From Streptomyces griseoruber (lineage in GTDB: Bacteria > Actinomycetota > Actinomycetes > Streptomycetales > Streptomycetaceae): 64,000 nt of DNA. The translations under genes and the position numbers were made by a program. Location: positions 381,882-445,881 of the forward strand of contig NZ_KQ948764.1 in the NCBI RefSeq assembly GCF_001514205.1, in the 5' to 3' direction. This document shows, piece by piece, positions 47,577-57,164 of this stretch; position 1 is the first letter of the stretch, and each line of letters starts with the position of its first letter. The notes below the pieces were generated by a model. That model worked only from the letters and a program-made list of their open reading frames with translations, did not search any database and was not told the origin of the DNA.

Positions 47577-47593
47577 ACTGACGGTTCGTCAGT
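47577..47593. promoter_or_regulatory. Palindromic operator candidate before the ferredoxin reductase gene
   Basis: ACTGACG-GTT-CGTCAGT is a perfect 7-bp inverted repeat, 17 bp upstream of the GTG start and touching the stop of the upstream gene. TGACG-N3-CGTCA symmetry is typical of TetR-type repressor sites. No regulator gene of that class is adjacent. Confidence 0.45.
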
Positions 47594-47943
47594 CAGCGGT
47601 CGTGCTCCGTGACCTGCTCCACAACGCTGGTGCCGCTGCCCTCCTGCGACTCCCAGGACCAGGTCTCCTCCAGCCGGACCCGCCCGTCCGGCAGGGCGAG
47701 GACCGTGGAGACGCAGTGCCCCGAGGAGGTCGTGCCGTCCTGCTTGAGCTGGACGTACCGGAAGTCGAGCCGGTCCCCCGTACGGGTACCCACGAGATGG
47801 CCGCGTACGACGTCGCCGCCCGCGTAGTCCGCCCAGATCGCACCGTCCTCCTCGTGGTAGGTGAAACGGGTGCGGGTGCCGACCTGGCCCGGGGCCTGGT
47901 CGGCGACGGGGGCGAGGACGAGACCGTCGAGCGAGCGGGGCAT
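47593..47943 (-). CDS. Hypothetical protein, actinobacterial conserved small beta protein
   Basis: A 116-residue protein without a clear family name. The sequence alternates strands (TRFTYHEEDGAIWADYAGGDVVRG, HLVGTRTGDRLDFRYVQL, GRVRLEETWSWE), suggesting a small beta-barrel or lipocalin-like fold. No signal peptide or membrane helix is present. The start at MPRSLDGL is preferred over an ATG 36 bp upstream because it begins the strand-rich part. It lies just upstream of the ferredoxin reductase gene on the same strand and divergent from thiO. Confidence 0.72.
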   Translation of the reverse strand: MPRSLDGLVLAPVADQAPGQVGTRTRFTYHEEDGAIWADYAGGDVVRGHLVGTRTGDRLDFRYVQLKQDGTTSSGHCVSTVLALPDGRVRLEETWSWESQEGSGTSVVEQVTEHDR

Positions 47944-48004
47944 GGGCGGGAGGCTCCCTTTACAGAGGCGCAGAAGCACGGGCTAGGGTGTGGCCAACGT
48001 AGAG

Positions 48005-48096
48005 CACTCGCGGGAGCCCGGACGCACCGGGCTGAGAGGGAGGCTGGCCGGCCTCCGACCGTACGAACCTGATCCGGGTCATGCCGGCGAAGGGAG
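48005..48096 (+). promoter_or_regulatory. TPP riboswitch (THI element) controlling thiOSG
   Basis: The conserved thi-box parts are present: the P2/J2-3 segment with CTGAGAGG at 48033-48040 and the P4/P5 segment ACCTGATCCGGGTCATGCCG (48068-48087) ending in GCGAAGGGAG. The purine-rich GGGAGGGG at its 3-prime end is also the likely thiO ribosome-binding site, 9-14 nt before the ATG, so thiamine pyrophosphate binding should block translation (known mechanism; mode here inferred). Confidence 0.95.
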
Positions 48097-48109
48097 GGGC
48101 TGGACGCCC

Positions 48110-50297
<2,188 letters not shown>

Positions 50298-50435
50298 CCC
50301 CGCCCGTCCATCGGCGGCTCCCCCCTCACGGGCGGGCTCCGCACCCCCTTCCCGCCCGCCCGTGGTTCGCGTCACAGGTCGGCTGCAGTCGTGCTCCGAA
50401 TGGGTGGGTGTGGGTGGGGTGTCGGTCGTGGCTCG

Positions 50436-50441
50436 TAGACT
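50436..50441 (+). promoter_or_regulatory. -10 element with likely leaderless start for the kinase gene
   Basis: TAGACT fits TAnnnT, and the GTG start of the kinase lies 7 nt further on with no Shine-Dalgarno. No clear -35 box is seen at the expected spacing because the upstream 40 bp is a G/T-rich run. A leaderless mRNA is the simplest reading. Confidence 0.4.
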
Positions 50442-50447
50442 CGCTGC

Positions 50448-52385
50448 GTGGACACGACCCTTCAGGACCCTCTGGTCGGGCAGGTGCTCGACGGGCGGTA
50501 TCGCATCGACGCGCGGATCGCCGTGGGCGGGATGGCCACGGTCTACCGGGCCGTGGACACCCGCCTCGACCGTGTGCTCGCGCTCAAGGTGATGCATCCG
50601 GCGCTCGCGGCCGACGGGTCGTTCGTCGAGCGGTTCATCCGGGAGGCCAAGTCCGTCGCACGGCTCGCCCACCCCAATGTCGTGCAGGTGTTCGACCAGG
50701 GCACGGACGGGTCGTATGTGTATCTCGCGATGGAGTACATCGCCGGCTGCACCCTGCGGGACGTGCTGCGTGAGCGCGGGGCGCTCCAGCCGCGGGCCGC
50801 GCTCGACATCCTGGAGCCGGTGCTCGCCGCGCTCGGCGCCGCGCACCGGGCCGGGTTCGTGCACCGCGACATGAAGCCCGAGAACGTTCTGATAGGGGAC
50901 GACGGGCGGGTCAAGGTCGCGGATTTCGGGCTGGTGCGGTCCGTCGACACCGTCACCAGCACGACCGGCGCCGTGCTCGGGACCGTCGCCTATCTCGCGC
51001 CCGAGCAGATCGAGACGCCCGGCGCCGCCGACCCCCGGGTCGATGTGTACGCGTGCGGTGTCGTGCTCTACGAGATGCTCACCGGGGAGAAGCCGCACGA
51101 CGGCGACTCCCCCGCGATCGTGCTCTACAAGCATCTCCACGAGAACGTGCCGCCGCCCTCCGCCGAGGTCCCCGGGCTGCCGTTCGCGCTGGACGACCTG
51201 GTCGCGTCGGCCACCGCCCGCACCCGGGAGGTCCGGCCGCAGGACGCGGTCGCGCTGCTCGGCCAGGTGCGGGACGCCCGTGCCGGGCTGACCGAGGAGC
51301 AGCTCGACGCGGTGCCCCCGCAGGCCGTGTCCGCCGCCCATGACAACGCCGAGGACCGGACGAGCGTGATCCCGCGCTCGCTGACCGTGCCGCGGCCACT
51401 GCCGGTCGACGAGGAGGAGGGGTTCGGCCCGGACGAGGTCGACCGGACCTCCCGGTTCCAGAGTCCCCCTCCGCTGCCTCCCCGCCGGCGGGGGGCGCGG
51501 CCCCGGCGCGGGCTGCTCGCCCTCGTCACCGTCGTCCTGCTGGTGATCGGCGTCGGCGCCGGCGTCTGGTACATCAACTCCGGGCAGTTCACCAAGGTGC
51601 CGGCGGTGCTGACGCAGTCGCGGGCGAAGGCGGAGCAGCGGCTGGAGGCCGCCGGACTTGAGGTGGGGCCGGTCAAGCACTCCTACAGCGACACCGTCAA
51701 GCGGGGCACCGTGATCAGCACGGACCCGGAGCCGGGCGCCCGGATCCGCAAGCACGACTCGGTCACGCTCACCGTCTCCGACGGCCCGCAGACCGTGAAG
51801 GTGCCGGATGTGACGGGGTCCCGGCTGGACAAGGCCAAGGAGCTGCTGACGTCGGACGGGCTGGAGCCGGGGCAGGTCACCCAGGAGTTCAGCGACGACG
51901 TGATCAAGGGCTTCGTGATCAGCACCTCCCCCGAGGCGGGCACGAAGCGGCGGGCGGGCTCGGCGGTCTCGATCGTCGTGAGCAAGGGCGCCGCGATCGA
52001 CGTCCCGGACGTCACCGGCGAGGACCTGGACGACGCGAAGGCCGAGCTGGAGGAGGCCGGACTGACGGTGGAGGTCTCCGCCGAGCAGGTCACCTCCGAG
52101 TTCGACAAGGGCCAGGTCGCGGCGCAGACCCCCGAGGCCGACAGCCAGGCCGCCGACGGCGACACGGTGACGCTGACGCTGTCCAAGGGCCCGGAGATGG
52201 TCGAGGTCCCGGACGTGGTCGGGGACAGCGTCGACGACGCGAAGACGGCGCTCGAACAGGCCGGCTTCGAGGTCAGCGAGGACCGCGGGCTGCTCGGGCT
52301 GTTCGGCGACACGGTGAAGAAGCAGTCGGTGGACGGTGGCGACACCGCGCCCAAGGGATCGACGATCACCATCACCATCCGGTGA
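50448..52385 (+). CDS. pkaF: Transmembrane Ser/Thr protein kinase with four PASTA domains
   Basis: A Hanks-type kinase of 645 residues. The cytoplasmic kinase domain occupies residues about 12-270, with HRDMKPENVLI (catalytic loop) and VADFGLVRS (DFG). A juxtamembrane Pro/Arg stretch leads to one helix (356-375) and four extracellular PASTA repeats (about 381-446, 447-514, 515-581, 582-645), which bind muropeptides or lipid II in this family. It likely senses cell-wall status and phosphorylates division or wall proteins (inference). I believe this is the pkaF orthologue of S. coelicolor on gene order. Confidence 0.93.
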   Translation: MDTTLQDPLVGQVLDGRYRIDARIAVGGMATVYRAVDTRLDRVLALKVMHPALAADGSFVERFIREAKSVARLAHPNVVQVFDQGTDGSYVYLAMEYIAGCTLRDVLRERGALQPRAALDILEPVLAALGAAHRAGFVHRDMKPENVLIGDDGRVKVADFGLVRSVDTVTSTTGAVLGTVAYLAPEQIETPGAADPRVDVYACGVVLYEMLTGEKPHDGDSPAIVLYKHLHENVPPPSAEVPGLPFALDDLVASATARTREVRPQDAVALLGQVRDARAGLTEEQLDAVPPQAVSAAHDNAEDRTSVIPRSLTVPRPLPVDEEEGFGPDEVDRTSRFQSPPPLPPRRRGARPRRGLLALVTVVLLVIGVGAGVWYINSGQFTKVPAVLTQSRAKAEQRLEAAGLEVGPVKHSYSDTVKRGTVISTDPEPGARIRKHDSVTLTVSDGPQTVKVPDVTGSRLDKAKELLTSDGLEPGQVTQEFSDDVIKGFVISTSPEAGTKRRAGSAVSIVVSKGAAIDVPDVTGEDLDDAKAELEEAGLTVEVSAEQVTSEFDKGQVAAQTPEADSQAADGDTVTLTLSKGPEMVEVPDVVGDSVDDAKTALEQAGFEVSEDRGLLGLFGDTVKKQSVDGGDTAPKGSTITITIR

Positions 52386-52464
52386 CCGGCCGTCGAGCAG
52401 CCCGGAAGGGGCCCGGGCGGGACACCCGTCCGGGACACCCGTGCGGGCATGACACCCTGAACGG

Positions 52465-53355
52465 GTGAGTCAGCCACCCCGCCCCGCAGCGCCCTTCCCC
52501 TCTCGCAACCCCGTCGGCGGCCATGTCCCCGTGGCCGGCGGACTGCACTCGGTGGGCCTGTCGTACGCCCATGACCTCAAGGCCGAGACGGTCCAGGTGT
52601 TCGTCGCCAACCCGCGCGGCTGGGCCACCCCGGTGGGCAGTCCGGCGCAGGACGAGGCGTTCCGGGAGGCCTGCGCGGCGGAGTCGGTCCCGGCGTACGT
52701 GCACGCGCCGTACCTGATCAACTTCGGGTCGCACACCGAGGCGACGGTGGAGCGGTCGGTGGAGTCGCTGCGGCACTCGCTGCGCCGGGGCCGGGAGATC
52801 GGCGCGCTGGGCGTGGTCGTGCACACGGGGAGCGCGACGGGCGGGCGGGAGCGGTCCGTGGCGCTGAAGCAGGTGCGGGAGCACCTGCTGCCGCTGCTGG
52901 ACGAGCTGACCCAGGACGACGACCCGTTCCTGCTGCTGGAGTCCACCGCCGGGCAGGGCTCCTCGCTCTGCTCCCGGACCTGGGACTTCGGCCCGTACTT
53001 CGAGGCACTGGACGCGCATCCGAAGCTCGGCGTCTGTCTGGACACCTGCCACATCTTCGCCGCGGGGCACGATCTGACCGGCCCGTCGGGGATGCACGAG
53101 ACGCTGGACCTGCTGGTGGACACCGTCGGCGAGGGCCGGCTGAAGCTGATCCACGCCAACGACTCCAAGGACGTGGTCGGCGCCCACAAGGACCGGCACG
53201 AGAACATCGGCGCCGGGCACATCGGCGAGGACCCGTTCCGCGCGCTGATGACCCACCCGGCGACGGAGGGCGTACCGCTGATCATCGAGACGCCCGGCGG
53301 CAAGGAGGGCCACGCGGCGGACGTGGAGCGGCTGAAGAAACTCCGGGACGCGTAA
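52465..53355 (+). CDS. nfo: Apurinic/apyrimidinic endonuclease IV (deoxyribonuclease IV)
   Basis: A TIM-barrel protein of 296 residues. Zinc-site residues are recognisable: VHAPYLINFGS, GVVVHTGSATG, LLLESTAGQGSS (Glu), VCLDTCHIFAAGHDL (Asp, His), LIHANDSKDVVGAHKDRHENIGAGHIG, and IIETPGG (Glu). These match endonuclease IV, which cleaves DNA at abasic sites in base excision repair. A GTG start precedes the domain; three GACACCC copies lie just upstream. Confidence 0.9.
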   Translation: MSQPPRPAAPFPSRNPVGGHVPVAGGLHSVGLSYAHDLKAETVQVFVANPRGWATPVGSPAQDEAFREACAAESVPAYVHAPYLINFGSHTEATVERSVESLRHSLRRGREIGALGVVVHTGSATGGRERSVALKQVREHLLPLLDELTQDDDPFLLLESTAGQGSSLCSRTWDFGPYFEALDAHPKLGVCLDTCHIFAAGHDLTGPSGMHETLDLLVDTVGEGRLKLIHANDSKDVVGAHKDRHENIGAGHIGEDPFRALMTHPATEGVPLIIETPGGKEGHAADVERLKKLRDA

Positions 53356-53362
53356 TACCGGA

Positions 53363-53379
53363 ATACCCCAGGGGGGTAT
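53363..53379. promoter_or_regulatory. CsoR-type copper operator candidate
   Basis: ATACCCC-AGG-GGGGTAT is a perfect inverted repeat of the kind bound by the copper sensor CsoR (TACCCC..GGGGTA). It lies 68 bp upstream of the DUF4396 ATG, overlapping a TATAC sequence that may be its -10 region. Copper derepression is inferred. Confidence 0.6.
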
Positions 53380-53446
53380 ACGGTTCCCAGAGGTGAGCGC
53401 CACAGGCGAGCGACTCAGGAACCGTCATCCGGCATTGGGGGCACCC

Positions 53447-53932
53447 ATGGAGCACGAGACGCACACCGCGCACGTCCACCACACCGCGGCACCGGCCGCC
53501 ACCTGGGCCATGGCCGCCCAGGCCACCCTGCACTGCCTCACCGGCTGCGCCATCGGCGAGGTGCTCGGCATGGTCGTGGGCACCGCGCTGGGCTGGGGCA
53601 ATCTGCCGACCACGCTGCTGGCGATCGTCCTGGCCTTCTTCTTCGGCTACTCGCTCACCCTGCGCGGGGTGCTGAGGGCCGGCCTCGGCTTCCGTGCCGC
53701 GCTGCGGGTGGCGCTGGCCGCGGACACGCTGTCGATCGCGGTGATGGAGCTGGTCGACAACGGTGTGATCGTGCTGTGGCCCGACGCGATGGACGCGACC
53801 CTGTCCGACGTGCTGTTCTGGGCCTCGCTGGCGATCTCGCTGGCCGTCGCCTTCGTGGTGACCGTGCCGGTCAACAAGTGGATGATCGGGCGCGGCAAGG
53901 GTCATGCGGTGGTGCACCGGTACCACCACTGA
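53447..53932 (+). CDS. DUF4396 domain-containing membrane protein
   Basis: A 161-residue membrane protein. A His-rich N-terminus (EHETHTAHVHH) precedes about four hydrophobic segments (residues 21-44, 51-70, 82-100, 120-141) and a C-terminal HAVVHRYHH. The motif HCLTGCAIGEVLGM with Cys and His in the first helix is typical of DUF4396. Function unknown; the His clusters and the CsoR-like site upstream suggest metal, probably copper, handling. The ATG at MEHETH has GGGGG 5 nt upstream; a GTG 54 bp earlier lies almost on the operator and is rejected. Confidence 0.85.
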   Translation: MEHETHTAHVHHTAAPAATWAMAAQATLHCLTGCAIGEVLGMVVGTALGWGNLPTTLLAIVLAFFFGYSLTLRGVLRAGLGFRAALRVALAADTLSIAVMELVDNGVIVLWPDAMDATLSDVLFWASLAISLAVAFVVTVPVNKWMIGRGKGHAVVHRYHH

Positions 53933-53935
53933 GGC

Positions 53936-54568
53936 TCAGAGTTCGGGGCCGTCCCCGGGCCCCTCCTGGTAGGAGTAGCGCTGCTCCTTCCAGGGGTCGC
54001 CGATGTTGTGGTAGCCGCGCTCCTCCCAGAAGCCTCGGCGGTCGGCGGTCATGTACTCGACGCCGCGGACCCACTTGGGCCCCTTCCAGGCGTAGAGGTG
54101 GGGCACGACGAGCCGGACCGGGAAGCCGTGCTCGGCGGTGAGGAGTTCACCGTCCTTGTGGGTGGCGAAGATCGTGCGCTCGGCGGCGAAGTCCTCCAGG
54201 CGCAGATTGGAGCTGAAGCCGTACTCCGCCCACACCATCACATGGGTGACGTCGGCGGCGGGCGGGGCGATCTCCAGGACGGTCCGGGCCGGGACCCCGC
54301 CCCACTCGGCGCCGAGCATGCTGAACTTCGTCACACAGTGCAGATCGGCCACGACGGTCGCGTACGGGAGGGCGGTGAACTCCTCGTGGTTCCAGCAGCG
54401 CTTCTCACCGTCGGCGGTGCCGCCGAAGACCCGGAACTCCCAGCGCTCGGGCCGGAACTTCGGGACGGGTCCGTAGTGGGTGACCGGCCAGCCGCGCTGG
54501 AGTCGCTGTCCCGGCGGAAGCTCGGACGCCGCTGCTTCTCCAGATTCGCGCTCCACCGGCTGACCCAT
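53936..54568 (-). CDS. Sulfite oxidase-like molybdopterin-dependent oxidoreductase
   Basis: A 210-residue protein with the sulfite-oxidase molybdopterin fold. The conserved Mo-ligating Cys is C78 in VADLHCVTKFSMLGAEW, and other blocks are VMVWAEYGFSSNLRLED and FPVRLVVPHLYAWKGPKWV. It lacks the dimerisation domain of true sulfite oxidases, like the actinobacterial YuiH/SorA-like small proteins. Redox substrate unknown. No twin-Arg signal is seen, so it is probably cytoplasmic. It converges on DUF4396 with 3 bp between the stops. Confidence 0.88.
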   Translation of the reverse strand: MGQPVERESGEAAASELPPGQRLQRGWPVTHYGPVPKFRPERWEFRVFGGTADGEKRCWNHEEFTALPYATVVADLHCVTKFSMLGAEWGGVPARTVLEIAPPAADVTHVMVWAEYGFSSNLRLEDFAAERTIFATHKDGELLTAEHGFPVRLVVPHLYAWKGPKWVRGVEYMTADRRGFWEERGYHNIGDPWKEQRYSYQEGPGDGPEL

Positions 54569-54633
54569 GTCTCCATCCTGACAGACCCGACACAGTGCAC
54601 ATGACCGGCCATGTCCCGAATCGGGCAACACCG

Positions 54634-54669
54634 ACTAAGCATGCACTAACTTACTAAGTACGCACTTAC
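54634..54669. repeat. Two 17-bp direct repeats in the bfr promoter region
   Basis: ACTAAGCATGCACTAAC (54634) and ACTAAGTACGCACTTAC (54653) match at 14 of 17 positions with a 19-bp period. The second contains TAAGT..ACTTA inverted symmetry. They lie about 75-110 bp upstream of bfr and between divergent genes, as expected for regulator binding sites. Confidence 0.55.
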
Positions 54670-54743
54670 TGGACGATCTTTCCCACCGGTGCAATCATGC
54701 GGCGGCAACCTCCCCGACCCCCCAGGTGGAAGGAGCCTTAGCG

Positions 54744-55223
54744 ATGCAGGGCGACCCCGAGGTCATCGAGTTCCTGAACGAGCAGCTCACCGGTGAGCTC
54801 ACCGCGATCAACCAGTACTTCCTCCACGCCAAGATGCAGGAGAACTTCGGCTGGACGAAGCTCGCGAAGTACACGCGGCACGAGTCCTTCGACGAGATGA
54901 AGCACGCGGAGGTGCTCACCGACCGGATCCTGTTCCTCGAGGGCCTGCCGAACTACCAGCGACTGTTCCATGTGCGGGTGGGCCAGACCGTCAAGGAGAT
55001 GTTCGAGGCCGACCGGCAGATCGAGGTCGAGGCGATCGACCGCCTCAAGCGCGGCATCAAGGTGATGCGCGAGAAGGGCGACATCACCTCGGCGAACATC
55101 TTCGAGTCGATCCTCGAGGACGAGGAGCACCACATCGACTACCTCGACACCCAGCTGGAGCTGGTGGAGAAGCTCGGTGACGCCCTGTACATCGCGCAGC
55201 TGATCGAGCAGCCCGAGAGCTAG
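54744..55223 (+). CDS. bfr: Bacterioferritin
   Basis: A 159-residue four-helix bundle ferritin that stores iron in a 24-mer shell. Ferroxidase-centre residues E18, E51 and H54 and the haem-ligand M52 (FDEMKHAE) are in place, as are later Glu residues (RQIEVEAI, EDEEHHID). The start at MQGDPEVI is chosen because it matches the family N-terminus and has GGAAGGAG about 10 nt upstream; an ATG six codons earlier is ignored. Its stop overlaps the stop of bfd on the opposite strand. Confidence 0.97.
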   Translation: MQGDPEVIEFLNEQLTGELTAINQYFLHAKMQENFGWTKLAKYTRHESFDEMKHAEVLTDRILFLEGLPNYQRLFHVRVGQTVKEMFEADRQIEVEAIDRLKRGIKVMREKGDITSANIFESILEDEEHHIDYLDTQLELVEKLGDALYIAQLIEQPES

Positions 55224-55444
55224 GCGGCTTCTTCCAGGTCCGTCAGCATGGGGCGGCCCTGATCGGCCAGCTCGCGGCGGGGGCAGGCCCCCCGGCCGAG
55301 GATCGCCTGAATACGGCGGACACACGAGCCGCAGTCCGTGCCGGCCTTACAGGCGGAGGCTATCTGGCGCGGTGTACAGGCTCCGTCGTCCGCGTGCTGC
55401 CGGACCTGCGCTTCAGTCACTCCGAAGCAGCTGCAGACGTACAC
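55220..55444 (-). CDS. bfd: Bacterioferritin-associated ferredoxin (2Fe-2S)
   Basis: A 74-residue Bfd protein that docks on bacterioferritin and reduces the stored iron for release. The [2Fe-2S] ligands C4 and C6 (VCSC) and C38 and C41 (CGSC) are present. The GTG start has AGGAGGTGAG just upstream. It converges with bfr so tightly that the two stop codons overlap in CTAG. An iron-box-like palindrome 27 bp upstream of the start suggests repression when iron is plentiful. Confidence 0.95.
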   Translation of the reverse strand: MYVCSCFGVTEAQVRQHADDGACTPRQIASACKAGTDCGSCVRRIQAILGRGACPRRELADQGRPMLTDLEEAA

Positions 55445-55470
55445 GCGGACTCACCTCCTGCCGAGATCAA

Positions 55471-55489
55471 TAAGGATAACCTAACCTTA
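55471..55489 (-). promoter_or_regulatory. Iron box (DmdR/IdeR-type) upstream of bfd
   Basis: The minus strand reads TAAGGTTAGGTTATCCTTA, which matches about 14 of 19 positions of the DmdR1 consensus as I recall it. It sits where the promoter of bfd should be, so iron-loaded DmdR1 would repress bfd. Confidence 0.65.
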
Positions 55490-55511
55490 CCCGGCCCTCA
55501 GTGAGCGCAAA

Positions 55512-55557
55512 AGTGGAGTGGGGCGTGGATCGCATGTGATCCGCGCCCCACTCCACT
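55512..55557. terminator. Stem-loop terminator downstream of aroH
   Basis: A 20-bp stem (55512-55531 with 55538-55557; one T-G pair) closes a 6-nt loop and begins 11 bp after the aroH stop. Location and stability fit termination of aroH and insulation from bfd. Confidence 0.82.
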
Positions 55558-55567
55558 GACCGGAAGG

Positions 55568-56920
55568 TCACTGGTCGCGGTACATCTCCGCGACGAGGAA
55601 CGCCAGGTCGAGGGACTGGCTGCGGTTCAGCCGCGGGTCGCAGGCCGTCTCGTAGCGCTGGTGGAGGTCGTCGACGAAGATCTCGTCGCCACCGCCCACG
55701 CACTCGGTGACATCGTCACCGGTCAGCTCGACATGGATACCGCCCGGGTGGGTGCCCAGGCCCTTGTGGACCTCGAAGAAGCCCTTGACCTCGTCGAGCA
55801 CGTCGTCGAAGCGGCGGGTCTTGTGGCCGGAGGCCGCCTCGAAGGTGTTGCCGTGCATCGGGTCGGTCACCCAGGCCACCACCGCGCCGGACGCGGTGAC
55901 CTTCTCGACCAGCTCGGGCAGCTTGTCGCGGACCTTGTCGGCGCCCATGCGGACGATGAAGGTCAGCCGGCCGGGCTCACGGTCGGGGTCGAGGCGCTCG
56001 ATGTACTGCAGCGCCTCCTCGGCCGTGGTCGTCGGGCCGAGCTTGATGCCGATCGGGTTGCGGATCTTCGAGGCGAACTCGATGTGCGCGTGGTCCAGCT
56101 GCCGGGTGCGCTCACCGATCCACACCATGTGCCCGGAGACGTCGTACAGCCGGCCGGTGCGGGAGTCGACGCGGGTGAGGGCCGCCTCGTAGTCCAGCAG
56201 CAGCGCCTCGTGCGAGGAGTAGAACTCGACCGTCTGGAACTCGGCCGGGTCGGTCCCGCAGGCGCGCATGAAGTTCAGCGCGTTGTCGATCTCGCGCGCC
56301 AGCTGCTCGTAGCGCTGGCCGGAGGGGGACGACTTCACGAAGTCCTGGTTCCAGGCGTGGACCTGGCGCAGGTCGGCGTAACCGCCGGTGGTGAAGGCGC
56401 GCACCAGGTTCAGCGTGGAGGCCGAGGCGTGGTACATGCGCTTCAGCCGCTCGGGGTCCGGGATCCGGGCGGCCTCGTTGAAGTCGAAGCCGTTGACCGA
56501 GTCGCCGCGGTACGTCGGCAGGGTCACGCCGTCGCGGGTCTCGGTGCCCTTGGAGCGCGGCTTGGAGTACTGGCCGGCGATCCGGCCCACCTTCACCACG
56601 GGGACGGACGCGGCGTACGTCAGCACGGCGCCCATCTGGAGCAGGGTCTTCAGCTTGTTGCGGATGTGGTCGGCCGACACCGCGTCGAAGGCCTCGGCGC
56701 AGTCGCCGCCCTGGAGGAGGAACGCCTCTCCCTTGGCGACGGCCGCCATCCGGGCGCGCAGCTGGTCGCACTCGCCCGCGAAGACGAGCGGCGGATACGA
56801 CTCCAGCTCCGCAACGACTGCGCGCAGAGCCTCGGTGTCGGGGTACTCGGGCTGCTGCGCCGCGGGCAGGTCTCGCCAGGTGTTGCCAGCGCTCGCGCTG
56901 GTCTTAGCGTTCACGGTCAC
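55568..56920 (-). CDS. aroH: Class II 3-deoxy-7-phosphoheptulonate (DAHP) synthase
   Basis: A plant/actinobacterial type II DAHP synthase of 450 residues, condensing PEP and erythrose-4-phosphate in the first step of the shikimate pathway. Signatures are LLQGGDCAEAF, GQYSKPRS, RGDSVNGF, WIGERTRQLD, KIRNPIGIKLGP, WVTDPMHGNT and HVELTGDDVTECVGG. Two nearby GTG codons could start it: the one used (VTVNAKTS) is the usual annotation, but a GTG two codons later has better spacing from GAGGG. It is divergent from the trp leader, with about 100 bp between them. Confidence 0.95.
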   Translation of the reverse strand: MTVNAKTSASAGNTWRDLPAAQQPEYPDTEALRAVVAELESYPPLVFAGECDQLRARMAAVAKGEAFLLQGGDCAEAFDAVSADHIRNKLKTLLQMGAVLTYAASVPVVKVGRIAGQYSKPRSKGTETRDGVTLPTYRGDSVNGFDFNEAARIPDPERLKRMYHASASTLNLVRAFTTGGYADLRQVHAWNQDFVKSSPSGQRYEQLAREIDNALNFMRACGTDPAEFQTVEFYSSHEALLLDYEAALTRVDSRTGRLYDVSGHMVWIGERTRQLDHAHIEFASKIRNPIGIKLGPTTTAEEALQYIERLDPDREPGRLTFIVRMGADKVRDKLPELVEKVTASGAVVAWVTDPMHGNTFEAASGHKTRRFDDVLDEVKGFFEVHKGLGTHPGGIHVELTGDDVTECVGGGDEIFVDDLHQRYETACDPRLNRSQSLDLAFLVAEMYRDQ

Positions 56921-57004
56921 GCCCTCAACATTACGGGGTCGTGTCGAGTCCTTTTCGCCCCGGCTCGACAGGTGAGACGCCCCCATGCTCAGGTGCGCGT
57001 GGGG

Positions 57005-57010
57005 TAGGGT
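57005..57010 (+). promoter_or_regulatory. -10 element of the trp leader transcript
   Basis: TAGGGT fits TAnnnT and ends 7 nt before the leader ATG, with no Shine-Dalgarno between, so the leader peptide mRNA is probably leaderless. A matching -35 box was not clear. Confidence 0.45.
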
Positions 57011-57017
57011 GCGTCGC

Positions 57018-57074
57018 ATGTTCGCGCTTTCGACCCAGAACTGGTGGTGGACCGCTCATCCGGCGGCCCACTGA
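57018..57074 (+). CDS. trpL: trp operon leader peptide (TrpL)
   Basis: An 18-codon frame encodes MFALSTQNWWWTAHPAAH with three consecutive Trp codons (57042-57050). It lies 90 bp upstream of the anthranilate synthase gene and just before an attenuator hairpin. Ribosome stalling at the Trp codons when charged tRNA-Trp is scarce should favour readthrough. Such leaders are described for trpEG in Streptomyces (established knowledge). Confidence 0.9.
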   Translation: MFALSTQNWWWTAHPAAH

Positions 57075-57095
57075 CTGCGCGTACGCACGACGTCG

Positions 57096-57122
57096 CGAAG
57101 GCCGCCCGAGGGGCGGCCTTCG
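57096..57122 (+). terminator. Transcription attenuator upstream of trpEG
   Basis: A perfect 12-bp stem (57096-57107 with 57111-57122) with a GAG loop is followed by GTGTTT. An alternative antiterminator pairs GGCGGCC at 57062-57068 with GGCCGCC at 57100-57106. The left arm thus pairs with only one partner at a time, and the ribosome's position on the leader peptide decides which. Confidence 0.85.
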
Positions 57123-57164
57123 GTGTTTCCGGGGTCCGTTCCTCGCCTACCTTGCAGAGGAACC

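Noticed and set aside
47990..48109. N-terminal extension of ThiO by 40 residues
   Set aside because: The segment is the TPP riboswitch; the FAD motif begins right after the ATG at 48110.
53393..53446. GTG at 53393 as start of the DUF4396 protein
   Set aside because: It lies only 13 bp after the operator with no good Shine-Dalgarno, and the added residues are not conserved-looking; the ATG at 53447 has a better site.
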